From Paenibacillus pinistramenti (GTDB lineage Bacteria; Bacillota; Bacilli; Paenibacillales; Paenibacillaceae), in NCBI RefSeq assembly GCF_005869875.1, contig NZ_VAWG01000009.1, positions 62,001 through 126,000 on the forward strand: a DNA stretch of 64,000 bases, written 5' to 3'. The position numbers and the translations under genes were made by a program. Positions 25,162 through 33,958 of the stretch are shown piece after piece. The notes under the pieces are model-generated. The model searched no databases, was not told the origin of the DNA, and was given only the letters and a program-made list of their open reading frames with translations. Within the stretch, counting starts at the first letter, position 1, and each line of letters begins with the position of its first letter.

Positions 25162-26922
25162 TTATCCCAGATTAATCTCCCGGATCTTCTCCAGCGGCAC
25201 CTTCGGCTTCCGGTCCTCGGTCAAGAGGCCGTTGACCTCCTGCTGCACATCCGTAATCTGCGTGTAGCAGTAGCCTGAAATGTAAGGCGTGGCCTTGATC
25301 GCCCCGGTTATGCTGCTGAACCGCTCCAGAAAAGCTTCCTCGGAAGCAACCTGGTTGCCGTAGCCCCACCCTTTGTCCGTCTGGAACGCAATGCCGCCGA
25401 ATTCGCTGATGATGACCGGCTGGCCTTTATAGCCATATCCTTCGGCAAACGCATGCTTCCAGTTGTTGAAGGACACGCCGTTGTTCACCACCGCGTCTTT
25501 GTCCTTATACATCTCCAGGAAAGCTTCGCCGCGTTCCACGTAATCGTGCAGCGTCAAAATATCAGACACGGTATGCTCCCAGCCGTCGTTCGTCACCACT
25601 GGGCGGTAGGGATCCATCGCTTTGGTCAAATGATAAATCGCTTCCGTAAATTTCTGCTGCTTCACCTCACGGCCGATCTGCGGCACGCCCCAGGATTCGT
25701 TAAACGGCACCCAGGTAATGATGCAGGGATGATTGTACTGCTGCGGCACGATCTCCAGCCATTCCCGCGTGAACCGCGCTACGGCTTCATCATTGAACTC
25801 ATAGGTCGCGGCCATTTCAGACCAGACCAGCATGCCTTTCACATCACACCAGTACAGGAAGCGCTGGTCCTCTATTTTCATATGCTTGCGCAGCCCGTTA
25901 TACCCCATCGCCGCAATGGCATCAATATCTTCAATGAGCGCTTCTTCAGAGGGAGGCGTCAAATGGCTGTCCGCCCAGTAGCCCTGATCCAGGATCAGCC
26001 GCTGGTACAGCGGGCCGTTGTTCAGCAGGATCTGGCCGTTCTCGATGGAGATTTTGCGCATGCCGAAATAAGAAGCCGCCCGGTCAATCTCCTGCTCTCC
26101 TTCATACAGCACAAATTCCACGTCGTATAAATTCGGTTGCTGCGGCGACCATAAGCTCTGCTTCCACGGCCCTCCCGCCTCATGCAGTACGCTGGTTTCT
26201 ACCGTCAGCCAGTCCCGGTCCACGGAGAGGCTGACCGTCCTGACCGGCTGATCTTTGAGCGAGATTTCCGCTTCGAGCCTCAGATCCTTTTTCCCCGCCA
26301 GACCCTCCATTTGAAAATCAAACCGGATCATCTGCCGGTCAATATCCGGCGTCATCTTGACGCTGCCGATGCGGGTCTCGCTGACCTGCTCGATCCAGAC
26401 GCTCTTCCAGATGCCTGTCGTCTGCACGTAAAAGCATTCGAAATTCTCGTTAATCCACCGCTGCTTGCCTCTCGGCTGCGTGCAGCTCTGGCTGTCCTCG
26501 ACCTTCAGCACAATTTCGTTGTCGTCGTCCGCCTTCAGATGAGGGGTAATATCAAAGCTGAACGCGGCATATCCGCCCTCATGCTCCCCCGCGTGCACGC
26601 CGTTTACCCAGCAGACTGCCCTGTAGTCCACCCCTTCAAAGTGCAGAATCGTGCGCTTGCCTTCCGCTCCCGGCGGAAGCGTAATCCGCCTGCGGTACCA
26701 CACCTGCGGATGCAGCTTCTCCTCGCCAATGCCGCTGGCCTGCGTTTCGTAAGTAAACGGGACGTTGATAGTCCGGCCCTCCGGGAACTGGATCATCCAC
26801 TGTGCAGCGTCTCCAGCCCTTTCATCGTCAAAGCTGAAATCCCATTCTCCGTTGAGATCCACCCACAGCTGACGGACAAACTGCGGTCTGGGATAATTTT
26901 TAATGTAGGATTTAGTGGTCAT
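25162..26922 (-). CDS. glycoside hydrolase family 2 enzyme
   Basis: Cytosolic glycosidase of 586 aa, beta-galactosidase/beta-glucuronidase type. Order: jelly-roll sugar-binding domain (residues 15-190), Ig-like domain (190-290), TIM barrel (290-580). The acid/base Glu is in VPFNESWG and the nucleophile Glu in IISEFGG. No signal peptide, so its substrate must be imported, presumably by the ABC system encoded upstream on the same strand. ATG 26922 (MTTKSYIK) with GAGAGGA is preferred; an in-frame start at 26991 adds a non-conserved peptide. Exact sugar unknown. Confidence 0.9.
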   Translation of the reverse strand: MTTKSYIKNYPRPQFVRQLWVDLNGEWDFSFDDERAGDAAQWMIQFPEGRTINVPFTYETQASGIGEEKLHPQVWYRRRITLPPGAEGKRTILHFEGVDYRAVCWVNGVHAGEHEGGYAAFSFDITPHLKADDDNEIVLKVEDSQSCTQPRGKQRWINENFECFYVQTTGIWKSVWIEQVSETRIGSVKMTPDIDRQMIRFDFQMEGLAGKKDLRLEAEISLKDQPVRTVSLSVDRDWLTVETSVLHEAGGPWKQSLWSPQQPNLYDVEFVLYEGEQEIDRAASYFGMRKISIENGQILLNNGPLYQRLILDQGYWADSHLTPPSEEALIEDIDAIAAMGYNGLRKHMKIEDQRFLYWCDVKGMLVWSEMAATYEFNDEAVARFTREWLEIVPQQYNHPCIITWVPFNESWGVPQIGREVKQQKFTEAIYHLTKAMDPYRPVVTNDGWEHTVSDILTLHDYVERGEAFLEMYKDKDAVVNNGVSFNNWKHAFAEGYGYKGQPVIISEFGGIAFQTDKGWGYGNQVASEEAFLERFSSITGAIKATPYISGYCYTQITDVQQEVNGLLTEDRKPKVPLEKIREINLG

Positions 26923-27045
26923 GGTATCTGTCCTCTCTCCAGGAATTAACGTTATAAGGGCAATGTATTCAGAGCAATGTATTCGGAACAATCCCGCAAA
27001 TGGGCGGCCCGGTCAAAGCCTGCTTGTATAAGATTTATCCTCTGG

Positions 27046-28236
27046 TCAGCCCTTTAGTTTCCTCTCCGGTCTCCTCTCCGGTCTTCCCGCCGCTTTCCCC
27101 GGACTCATGATCCACAGGCTGAACCCGGTCACAGCCAGCAGGGCAAGCGCCAGGATGAAGGCTTCGCCAGGCGGAAGCAGCAGGCCGTAAGACCGCTGGC
27201 TGGCGGCCGCAGCGAAGATCAGCATGTTGCTCAGCAGCAGAAACCAGAGGACGTTCCGGCCCATGACTTCCAGGGGCTGAAGCAGGTAAAACGGATGGGC
27301 TGAGCGCTCCATCCAGCGGTCCTGAAACCGCCCCAGCACCCTCGCAAGCAGGTAATAGCCGTAGAGCACGAGAGCAGGGCCGATAATCCACCATAAGGAC
27401 GGCGGAAAACGCTCCGGCAGTACGCCGCCCTCCCCCGGCGCCAGCCATTTCCAGACAAAACAGGCCGAGGCGGCCGCCGCGCCTGCAAGCACCCGCCAGT
27501 CCCAGCCGATCCGGTATTTGGCGAACAGCATGCCGAGCAGATAATAAGGAAAATACTGCACCGCCGGGAAAGAGGCGAAGTCCCGCGTCCCGATCAGCGG
27601 CCCTAACTTGACGGCATGAATGGCGCCGTAAGGAATATAAGTGGCAGCCAGCAGCAGGGCAGCGGCCAGAAAGCCGGCCGCCTTCCGCCTTACCGCCCAT
27701 TTCAGCGGTACAAAGAGCACCAGTCCGGCCAGCGTCAGGTAAGCGAAGGAGATGAGAAATTCCGACCAGCCCGGCATTTCCTCCACCAGCAGAACCGGCC
27801 GGATCCCTGCCCAGGACAGGGGCCTGCCGTCGATAAACAGCCGGTAAGCGAGGCCGGACAGCCAGAAGGCGACCAGCATCTTGAAGGCAGTCAGCAGCAT
27901 GCGCGGCGCGGCGCGCCGGAAGCTTTTGCTGTAATAGGCCAGCTGGGAGGCATAACCAAAACTGAAGACAAAGCCGGAGAACGTGATCAGATTGATGATG
28001 TCAATCCAGCGCTGCCCGGCCGGATACACCTGCTGGTCGCTGAAGAACTGCAGGCAGTGGCAGTACACCATGCCGGCTACCAGCAGGCCTTTAAACAGAT
28101 CGATCGATCTGTCGCGTCTCCGCTCTGCGGTAACTGAAGCGGAAGCCTGCAGCGGCGATGGCAGCACCCGGGAAGAACTCAGCGCCGGCTCAAGCGGCAC
28201 CGTTCCCGGCACCAAATTCAGCTCCGGCCCGCTCAT
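27046..28236 (-). CDS. integral membrane acyltransferase-like protein
   Basis: Protein of 396 aa with about ten membrane segments. The first begins after a motif RDRSIDLFKGLLVAGMVYCHCLQFF, which resembles the start of acyltransferase-3 and related DUF1624-type membrane acyltransferases. The first 40 residues are polar. It overlaps the permease gene by 4 bp (ATGA), so it is translationally coupled to the ABC transporter, an odd partner. It may modify a surface glycan or the imported sugar; this is inference only. Confidence 0.75.
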   Translation of the reverse strand: MSGPELNLVPGTVPLEPALSSSRVLPSPLQASASVTAERRRDRSIDLFKGLLVAGMVYCHCLQFFSDQQVYPAGQRWIDIINLITFSGFVFSFGYASQLAYYSKSFRRAAPRMLLTAFKMLVAFWLSGLAYRLFIDGRPLSWAGIRPVLLVEEMPGWSEFLISFAYLTLAGLVLFVPLKWAVRRKAAGFLAAALLLAATYIPYGAIHAVKLGPLIGTRDFASFPAVQYFPYYLLGMLFAKYRIGWDWRVLAGAAAASACFVWKWLAPGEGGVLPERFPPSLWWIIGPALVLYGYYLLARVLGRFQDRWMERSAHPFYLLQPLEVMGRNVLWFLLLSNMLIFAAAASQRSYGLLLPPGEAFILALALLAVTGFSLWIMSPGKAAGRPERRPERKLKG

Positions 28237-29039
28237 CCTTTGATCCCCGACATGCTGATGCCTTTGACAATCTGCCGTTCAAAGATAACGAACAAGATGA
28301 TGATCGGAATGGACGAGATCGCATTGATGACCATCGGCTTCACGTAATCCTCGGAATATTGGCTCATCAGCGTCGGAATGCCCATTGGCAGCGTGAACAG
28401 ATTGTCATCTGTAATGGACAGGAACGGCCACAGGAAATTGTTCCAAGAGCCGATAAACGTCAGAATCGCCATCGAGGCAAGCGCCGGCTTGGTCAGCGGC
28501 AGCATGACCTGGCTGAAGATCCGCCATGTTCCTCCCCCGTCGATCTGCACACTTTCGAGCAGGTCCGCAGGAATGCCGTCGAAGAAGCTTTTTAACACAA
28601 TGACCGCTACCGGGGAAGCAAGCGCCGGAATAATCAGTCCCTGATAGGAATTAAGCAGGCTCATATCCTTGGCCACCTGATAGAGCGGGATAATTGTCGC
28701 TTCGCCCGGAATAAGCAGCCCCGCCAGAATCAGGAAGAAGGTCAAGGTCCGGTAACGGAAAGGAAGCTTCGAGAGCGCAAATCCGGCCAGAGCGGCAAAC
28801 AGCACGGTAAACAGCGTCACGACCACCGCCACCAGCAGGCTGTTGATGATCCAGTTCGAAAGCTTGGTTCCGGTAAGTATTTCATCATAGACTGCAAAAG
28901 AGTAAGGCGGCTTGAACCAGTCAAGCACATTGATGATCTTCATGCCCTCTTCCTTGATGGAGACCACCAGCATCCACACCAGCGGAGCCGCGAATACGAC
29001 AGCCATGAATAATGAAACAATACGGTACACCCATTTCAT
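28233..29039 (-). CDS. carbohydrate ABC transporter permease (MalG-like)
   Basis: Inner-membrane permease of 268 aa with six helices. The ATPase-contact EAA loop is LLESVQIDGGGTWRIFSQVMLPLTKPALA (near residue 165), and the C-terminal VKGISMSGIKG is typical of CUT1 MalG-type subunits. It overlaps the upstream permease by 4 bp and the downstream acyltransferase by 4 bp. No ATPase gene is nearby, as is common for CUT1 systems that share MsmX. Confidence 0.93.
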   Translation of the reverse strand: MKWVYRIVSLFMAVVFAAPLVWMLVVSIKEEGMKIINVLDWFKPPYSFAVYDEILTGTKLSNWIINSLLVAVVVTLFTVLFAALAGFALSKLPFRYRTLTFFLILAGLLIPGEATIIPLYQVAKDMSLLNSYQGLIIPALASPVAVIVLKSFFDGIPADLLESVQIDGGGTWRIFSQVMLPLTKPALASMAILTFIGSWNNFLWPFLSITDDNLFTLPMGIPTLMSQYSEDYVKPMVINAISSIPIIILFVIFERQIVKGISMSGIKG

Positions 29040-29929
29040 CGCACATCGGCTCCTTTCCGGTTATTGAGCCAATACTGCAGAGCGGACAAGATCAGCAGGA
29101 CAACAAACAGCAGATAGGACATGGTAGCGGCATAGCCGAGATCATTTTTCTTGAAGCCCGTCTGGTAGATGAGCTGGATGATCGGCCGGGTCTGGTCCAG
29201 CGGACCGCCGCCCGTAATAATATAAATCTGCATAAACACCTTAAAGGAAGCAATGATCTGCAGCATGGTGATCGTGCGCGTGATCGGCCCCAGGTAAGGC
29301 AGCGTTATTTTCCAGAACATCTGGCGGTCATTCGCTCCATCCAGCTTGGCGGCATCATAGATCTCCTCCGGAATCTCCTGAATGGCCGACAGGTGCAGAA
29401 TAAAGTTGAAGCCGACAGTCCACCACAGCGTCAGAACGGTGATGGCTACCCAGGCCAGCCCGGTTTCGGTCAACCAGAACAGCTCCTGATCCCCCGGCAG
29501 CAGACCGATCCAGTGCATGACCGAATTTAACAGGCCGGTATACGGCTGGAAGACAAACAAGCCCAGGTAGGAGGCCACTGCCACTGACAGCACGCTCGGA
29601 ATAAAGAAGATGCTCCGGTAAAATTTCTGCAGCACGGATCTGCGGTTGGCAATCAGCGCCAGCGTAATCGACAGCACAACCATGGTCGGTGTTGTGAAAA
29701 CAACAAAAATAGCGGAGTGCCACAGTGCCGCCCAGACCTCCCGGTCCTTCAGCACTTCCCGGTAATGATCCCAGCCGATGTAGCTCATCTTGCGGATCAG
29801 GGTCCATTTGTAGAACGTCATTTCAACGCCTTTAATCATCGGCCAGATCGTAAACAAGCCGTATACCGCCAGGAAAGGCAGCAGGAACAGCAGCGCCTGA
29901 AGGTCTGCTTTTCCTTTCTTCATCTTCAT
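29036..29929 (-). CDS. carbohydrate ABC transporter permease (MalF-like)
   Basis: Permease of 297 aa, first partner of the CUT1 transporter. It shows six helices and the EAA loop EIPEEIYDAAKLDGANDRQMFWKITLPYL (near residue 200). The frame opens at 29998 but ATG 29929 (MKMKKGKAD) follows GGGGGTGG and gives the usual short N-terminus. It overlaps the next permease gene by 4 bp. The lipoprotein gene ends about 120 bp downstream of its start on the 5' side of the operon. Confidence 0.93.
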   Translation of the reverse strand: MKMKKGKADLQALLFLLPFLAVYGLFTIWPMIKGVEMTFYKWTLIRKMSYIGWDHYREVLKDREVWAALWHSAIFVVFTTPTMVVLSITLALIANRRSVLQKFYRSIFFIPSVLSVAVASYLGLFVFQPYTGLLNSVMHWIGLLPGDQELFWLTETGLAWVAITVLTLWWTVGFNFILHLSAIQEIPEEIYDAAKLDGANDRQMFWKITLPYLGPITRTITMLQIIASFKVFMQIYIITGGGPLDQTRPIIQLIYQTGFKKNDLGYAATMSYLLFVVLLILSALQYWLNNRKGADVR

Positions 29930-30051
29930 GCTCGGTCCACCCCCGTATTCGAACGATCCGAAGGCCCGCTGGTCAGGTACGATTAGGTACAAGCGCATTC
30001 TCCGCTAACCTTGCGGGCCCCGGCATTCCTGACTGTTATCAAACTGGGATC

Positions 30052-31464
30052 TTAGTCGTTCAGTTCCTTCTGCACGCCTTCCTGCATTTTGTCCATAGCC
30101 TCCGCCGGCGTCATTTTATCGGCCCACACCTCGTTCAGGAATTTAAAGGAGACGTTGTCGCGGATCTGCCAGTTCTTGGTCGACGGCTTGTTGAACTTCA
30201 CCGTGCTGGCTACGACCGCATAATCGCTGCGGTAAGGCATCGCTTTGTATTCTTCCTTCTCAAGAACAGAAGGTTTGGAAGGAATATGCCCGGCTTTGGC
30301 CCAGATTTGGCCGTTGTCGGCGATCCAGTTGGCGAACGTGATGGCCGCTTTGCGTTTATCCGGGTCTTCCTTCTTCGTTACCGGCAAAATAATCGTGTGG
30401 GAATCGCCCCAGGTCGCTTCCTGATCGAAGATCTTCGGAATCGGCATCGCGCCGAATTCTAATCCTTTTGTGGTTTCCCAGGTGCCGGTTGCCCAAACAC
30501 CGGTCATCATGATGGCGGCTGTGCCGCTTTGGAAATTTTTATAAAAGTCGGGGTCATTTTTCTTGATGTAGCCCTGCTTATACAGGTTCTGGATGTATTC
30601 GGCCGCTTTGATGCCCTTCTCTTTGTCAACAGCTGCCGTCTTCAAATCATCTGCAACCAGGTCGTTGCCGCCAAGCTGAGAATACAAGGCCCACCAGAAG
30701 CGGTAAGGATCGTCATTGGAGTTGGAGAGCGCAAATGGAGTCACTTTGGCAGGAAGCTTCTCTTTAAGCGTCTTGAGGAAGGTCATGAATCCGTCGGCCG
30801 ACTGTTCGAGCACCGGCTTGCCGTCCGCACCAAGCAGTCCGGCTTCCTTCAGCAGCTTTGTGTTGTAGAACATGATGAATGGGTGGGTATCAATCGGTAC
30901 TGCATAGTGTTTGCCGTCTACAATCGTGGCGTTCAGCAGGTTCTGGTTGAAGGTGCTCCAGTCCACGCCTGCGTCTGCTGCCGTATCGTCAAGCTCGGTC
31001 ACGACGCCCTGATCAATGAGGTCAGGAAGGCGGGAGGTATGGGAAATGCCGACATCCGGCCCATTGCCGTTCCCTACGGCAGTAATCAGCTTGGTGTAAT
31101 ACTCGCCCCAGGCCAGCTTGGTGTTCTTCACTTGAATGTCAGGGTGTGTCTTGTTGAATTCATCCACCATGGCCTGCATGTTGTCTCCGTCACCGCCGTC
31201 AAACAGCGTCCAGAAGGACAGTGTGACCTGCTTGCCGCTGCCTCCGCTGTCAGTGCTGGAAGAATTGCCTGAGCCCGTATCTCCGGAAGCATTCCCTCCG
31301 TCCCCGGAGTTCCCCGCGTTCCCGGAGCTGTTTGTGGAGCCTGCCCCGTTTCCGCTGCCGCCGTTAGCCGAATTCCCTCCTCCGCTGCTGCCGCAAGCGC
31401 TCAAAATAACGGAAAATGACAGCAGCATTGTCAACACCAAATAACCGATGCTTCTCTTCTTCAT
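30052..31464 (-). CDS. sugar-binding lipoprotein of ABC transporter
   Basis: Extracellular solute-binding protein family 1, 470 aa. The lipobox is LSAC (Cys near residue 24), so the mature protein is lipid-anchored. Residues 25-75 are a Gly/Ser/Asn linker that holds the domain off the membrane. The binding fold begins at VTLSFWTLFDGGDGDN. First gene of the transporter operon; its promoter overlaps a CcpA site (31546-31582). The start has AGGGGAG. Confidence 0.94.
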   Translation of the reverse strand: MKKRSIGYLVLTMLLSFSVILSACGSSGGGNSANGGSGNGAGSTNSSGNAGNSGDGGNASGDTGSGNSSSTDSGGSGKQVTLSFWTLFDGGDGDNMQAMVDEFNKTHPDIQVKNTKLAWGEYYTKLITAVGNGNGPDVGISHTSRLPDLIDQGVVTELDDTAADAGVDWSTFNQNLLNATIVDGKHYAVPIDTHPFIMFYNTKLLKEAGLLGADGKPVLEQSADGFMTFLKTLKEKLPAKVTPFALSNSNDDPYRFWWALYSQLGGNDLVADDLKTAAVDKEKGIKAAEYIQNLYKQGYIKKNDPDFYKNFQSGTAAIMMTGVWATGTWETTKGLEFGAMPIPKIFDQEATWGDSHTIILPVTKKEDPDKRKAAITFANWIADNGQIWAKAGHIPSKPSVLEKEEYKAMPYRSDYAVVASTVKFNKPSTKNWQIRDNVSFKFLNEVWADKMTPAEAMDKMQEGVQKELND

Positions 31465-31545
31465 CCGTGTCTCCCCTTTAATGGAAAAGTGAAAGATACA
31501 AACATCAAAATGGTTTTATTACATGATTTTTGTATCTTTGAGGTG

Positions 31546-31582
31546 ATTATAGGGCCATAAAGATTCTTTGTCAACGCTTTCA
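31546..31582 (-). promoter_or_regulatory. promoter overlapped by a CcpA cre box
   Basis: Minus strand: -35 TTGACA (31574-31569), 17-bp spacer, -10 TATAAT (31551-31546), all consensus. The 14-mer TGAAAGCGTTGACA (31582-31569) fits the cre consensus TGWAANCGNTNWCA at every position and contains the -35 box. CcpA with HPr-Ser-P should therefore repress the sugar operon when a preferred carbon source is present. Confidence 0.9.
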
Positions 31583-31615
31583 AACAAATATTTTGTAATT
31601 AAAAAGATTAAAAAA

Positions 31616-31650
31616 GGCTGTTAGCTACAGTTTTCCTGCAACTAACAGCC
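31616..31650 (-). terminator. terminator of the ArsR-type regulator gene
   Basis: A 15-bp stem (31616-31630 with 31636-31650, two G-U pairs) with a 5-base loop, followed on the minus strand by TTTTTT. Confidence 0.88.
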
Positions 31651-31662
31651 TGACGGCTCCTG

Positions 31663-32604
31663 CTATTCGGTCTCTTCCTCAGGGATGAAGTGGACCTTCA
31701 TCGCAATATTCTGCTCGTGATCGCCAAACTGCTTGCCAAACAAATTAATGCCCCCCTGATGCACCGCATCGGGCTTAATGCCGATTCTTAAACGCACCTT
31801 GGGGCTCTGCTCCAGATTCAGCTGGCTGAGATTCACGGATGACACCTTCTCCATATCCAGCGTCGTCTTCTCGCGGTCGATTTTCCAGGTCTTAAGCAGC
31901 CCGTACTGGGTCGCCCAATCCAGCCACCACGCCGGATTCAGCTTGCCCCTGCGGTCGCCGAAGTCCCCCGGGCTGGTCCACATGCCGATCTCCACCCCGT
32001 TGATCCATACCGTAATATCAGATGGCCAGTTATTGTCATAATTCGGCGCCTCCGAGCAGATCTCCATCGACAGCTCCAGCGATTCAATCCGCGATCCTCC
32101 AGGAATCTCCATCGGCAGCAAATATTCTACATACCCCTTGCGGAACCAGATCAGCTGCGCGCTGATGTGCTTCGGATGATAGAAGCTGGCCGGCTCGTCC
32201 TCGCGGATGATCATCCCTTCGGCATTGGCCATGCCGCAGGTCGGCACCACCTCGCAGTCGCTGTAATGGCCGATCGGCACATCCACCTCGTACACCCGGA
32301 TATCGCCCTTGGGAATGGACTTCTCCTGATTCAGAGCGATATGAATATCATCATAATTCCGGCTGCACACCTTCATCGCCCCTCTGGACGCCGGGAGCAG
32401 CTCCGTATTTATTAATTTGGCCGCTTCAAGGATCCTGATATTATTGGCTACCGTGGACACAGGAAGCTTGAGCTGCTCGGAAATTTCAATCACATTCAAA
32501 TTCTTCGTTACCAGCAGGCGGAGAATGTCCACCCTTGAACGCGTCGATAATGCATGCGCCACCGTCACCAGCTTCTCCGGATCATCAAAATTAAGCTCTA
32601 ACAC
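31663..32604 (-). CDS. ArsR-like helix-turn-helix regulator with large C-terminal domain
   Basis: Regulator of 313 aa. Residues 10-75 form an ArsR-like winged helix (ALSTRSRVDILRLLVTKNLNVIEISEQLKLPVSTVANNIRIL). The remaining 230 residues form a separate domain rich in aromatic residues (WINGVEIGMWTSPGDFGDRRGKLNPAWW), which probably senses a sugar; such fusions sit beside CUT1 transporters in Paenibacillus. Start is GTG 32604 behind GAGGAG. It lies directly upstream of the lipoprotein operon, so it is its likely regulator, though it has its own terminator. Confidence 0.85.
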   Translation of the reverse strand: MLELNFDDPEKLVTVAHALSTRSRVDILRLLVTKNLNVIEISEQLKLPVSTVANNIRILEAAKLINTELLPASRGAMKVCSRNYDDIHIALNQEKSIPKGDIRVYEVDVPIGHYSDCEVVPTCGMANAEGMIIREDEPASFYHPKHISAQLIWFRKGYVEYLLPMEIPGGSRIESLELSMEICSEAPNYDNNWPSDITVWINGVEIGMWTSPGDFGDRRGKLNPAWWLDWATQYGLLKTWKIDREKTTLDMEKVSSVNLSQLNLEQSPKVRLRIGIKPDAVHQGGINLFGKQFGDHEQNIAMKVHFIPEEETE

Positions 32605-32800
32605 GACTTTGCACTCCTCTTGGCCCAGACATCTGCTGCTTCACTTCTATGACCATAATACTACTTCATTCCCGCCGATAAAATCAATAATTCGGTAATA
32701 AAATGAACTTTTTGTATCAATCCACCCTATCTGACACCTTCTTTAAATTCTTTTGATCGAAAAAAATTTACTATCCGGCGCGGAGCAGTTCCACATCTGC

Positions 32801-32836
32801 TGTAAAAATAGAAGAAGCCTCCTCTATAAGAAGGCT
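32801..32836 (-). terminator. weak terminator after the second stalk-domain gene
   Basis: Minus strand AGCCTTCT/AGGAGGCT stem (32836-32816) followed by TTCTTCTATTTTT. Confidence 0.6.
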
Positions 32837-32863
32837 CTTGAAACTTCTATTCTCTTAAAACTT

Positions 32864-33934
32864 CTATTCTTCAGTTTGGTAAGAGACGAAGACTCCATTT
32901 TCAAAAGTGAGATCAACAGACAAATCCGGATCCATCTCGTAAACCCAGGTTGTCAAATTCTCTCCGCTGCTGTAGGTTCGGTCAGGCTTGTACCAGGACA
33001 GCTCAACCATTTTTGCAGTCATGCCAGGTTCAAGCTTGTTATTCTCAATAAGCTGCCAGTATTTAGGGGAGAAAGAATACGTTTGATAAGGGTTGGCAGT
33101 CAAAAACGTAGTTTGAAAATCTTCGGTATGAAGATCTTTAATCTTATACGTCTTATTTTGATAGGTAAAATAAACATCCAGCCAGCCGGAAATAAGAGCA
33201 GCATTCTCAATTTTCAGAAGGGTTACCTGCGCCATATTTTTAATCGTTTGGGTTGGGGTCCCGTCCAGCAGGGTAACCTCTTCATTTATAAACTTATGAA
33301 TCCACGCGGTCTTGCCTAAATAGGTCCGATAAGTTTCGTAGGCGCTGTTAATGTCAACCATTATCTTCTTGGCTGCTGTTGTAAGGGTCACCGCCCTGAG
33401 CGGACGCTGCTTTCCATCCAGTGAGGTATTATAATCCGCCGTTACACTTATTTGAAAGGCATCCTTCAGCACCTGAAGCGGAAGCATCAGCTTGCCCCCG
33501 ACCGCCTGCGGCGGAACTGCATAGAACTTCTTAATGCCATTCACCCAAATATATCTATCGTTCATTTGAGCACTGATCTTGGTTTGTCCGCTTGCAATGC
33601 GAATCGCTCCGGTCCCGCTGTTAACCTGCAGCTGAACGCCCATTTCCTTGAATAATTCAGCGGCGGGCAGCAGCGTAGTGCCTTTGAGAATGACGCCTTT
33701 TTCCTTCAGTTCAACAATGGGGAGATTGGGCGCCGCCGGGTTGCTATCCTGGTCCGACTGCACCAAAGCCCGGCTGATCAAGTCCTTAATAATGCCTGAT
33801 TTCACTTCCGCTCCTGTGGCGTCGGTATTCGCTGCTATCACTGCCAGCCTCTGGCAGCACCCCAGAAGAAGCCTCCTCCGCAAATTGAGCCGCTCCCTCC
33901 GTAATGATATAGTCAAATATAATAGAACTACCAT
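32864..33934 (-). CDS. copper-amine-oxidase-like stalk-domain protein, N-terminus unresolved
   Basis: Residues about 70-185 carry the paired stalk motif (TTLLPAAELFKEMGVQLQV and KLMLPLQVLKDAFQISV), and the rest is an unrecognised domain rich in Tyr/Thr. Proteins of this type are normally exported, yet no signal peptide can be read. The only in-frame ATG (33934) lies over the promoter of the divergent hydrolase gene and gives an Arg-rich, implausible N-terminus. Between 33840 and 33900 a different frame is open and protein-like (TEGAAQFAEEASSGVLPEAG). Either a start codon further in is used, or the 5' end is frameshifted or lost. Confidence 0.6.
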   Translation of the reverse strand: MVVLLYLTISLRRERLNLRRRLLLGCCQRLAVIAANTDATGAEVKSGIIKDLISRALVQSDQDSNPAAPNLPIVELKEKGVILKGTTLLPAAELFKEMGVQLQVNSGTGAIRIASGQTKISAQMNDRYIWVNGIKKFYAVPPQAVGGKLMLPLQVLKDAFQISVTADYNTSLDGKQRPLRAVTLTTAAKKIMVDINSAYETYRTYLGKTAWIHKFINEEVTLLDGTPTQTIKNMAQVTLLKIENAALISGWLDVYFTYQNKTYKIKDLHTEDFQTTFLTANPYQTYSFSPKYWQLIENNKLEPGMTAKMVELSWYKPDRTYSSGENLTTWVYEMDPDLSVDLTFENGVFVSYQTEE

Positions 33935-33958
33935 CTATCAACGAAACAGGAGGCTAAC

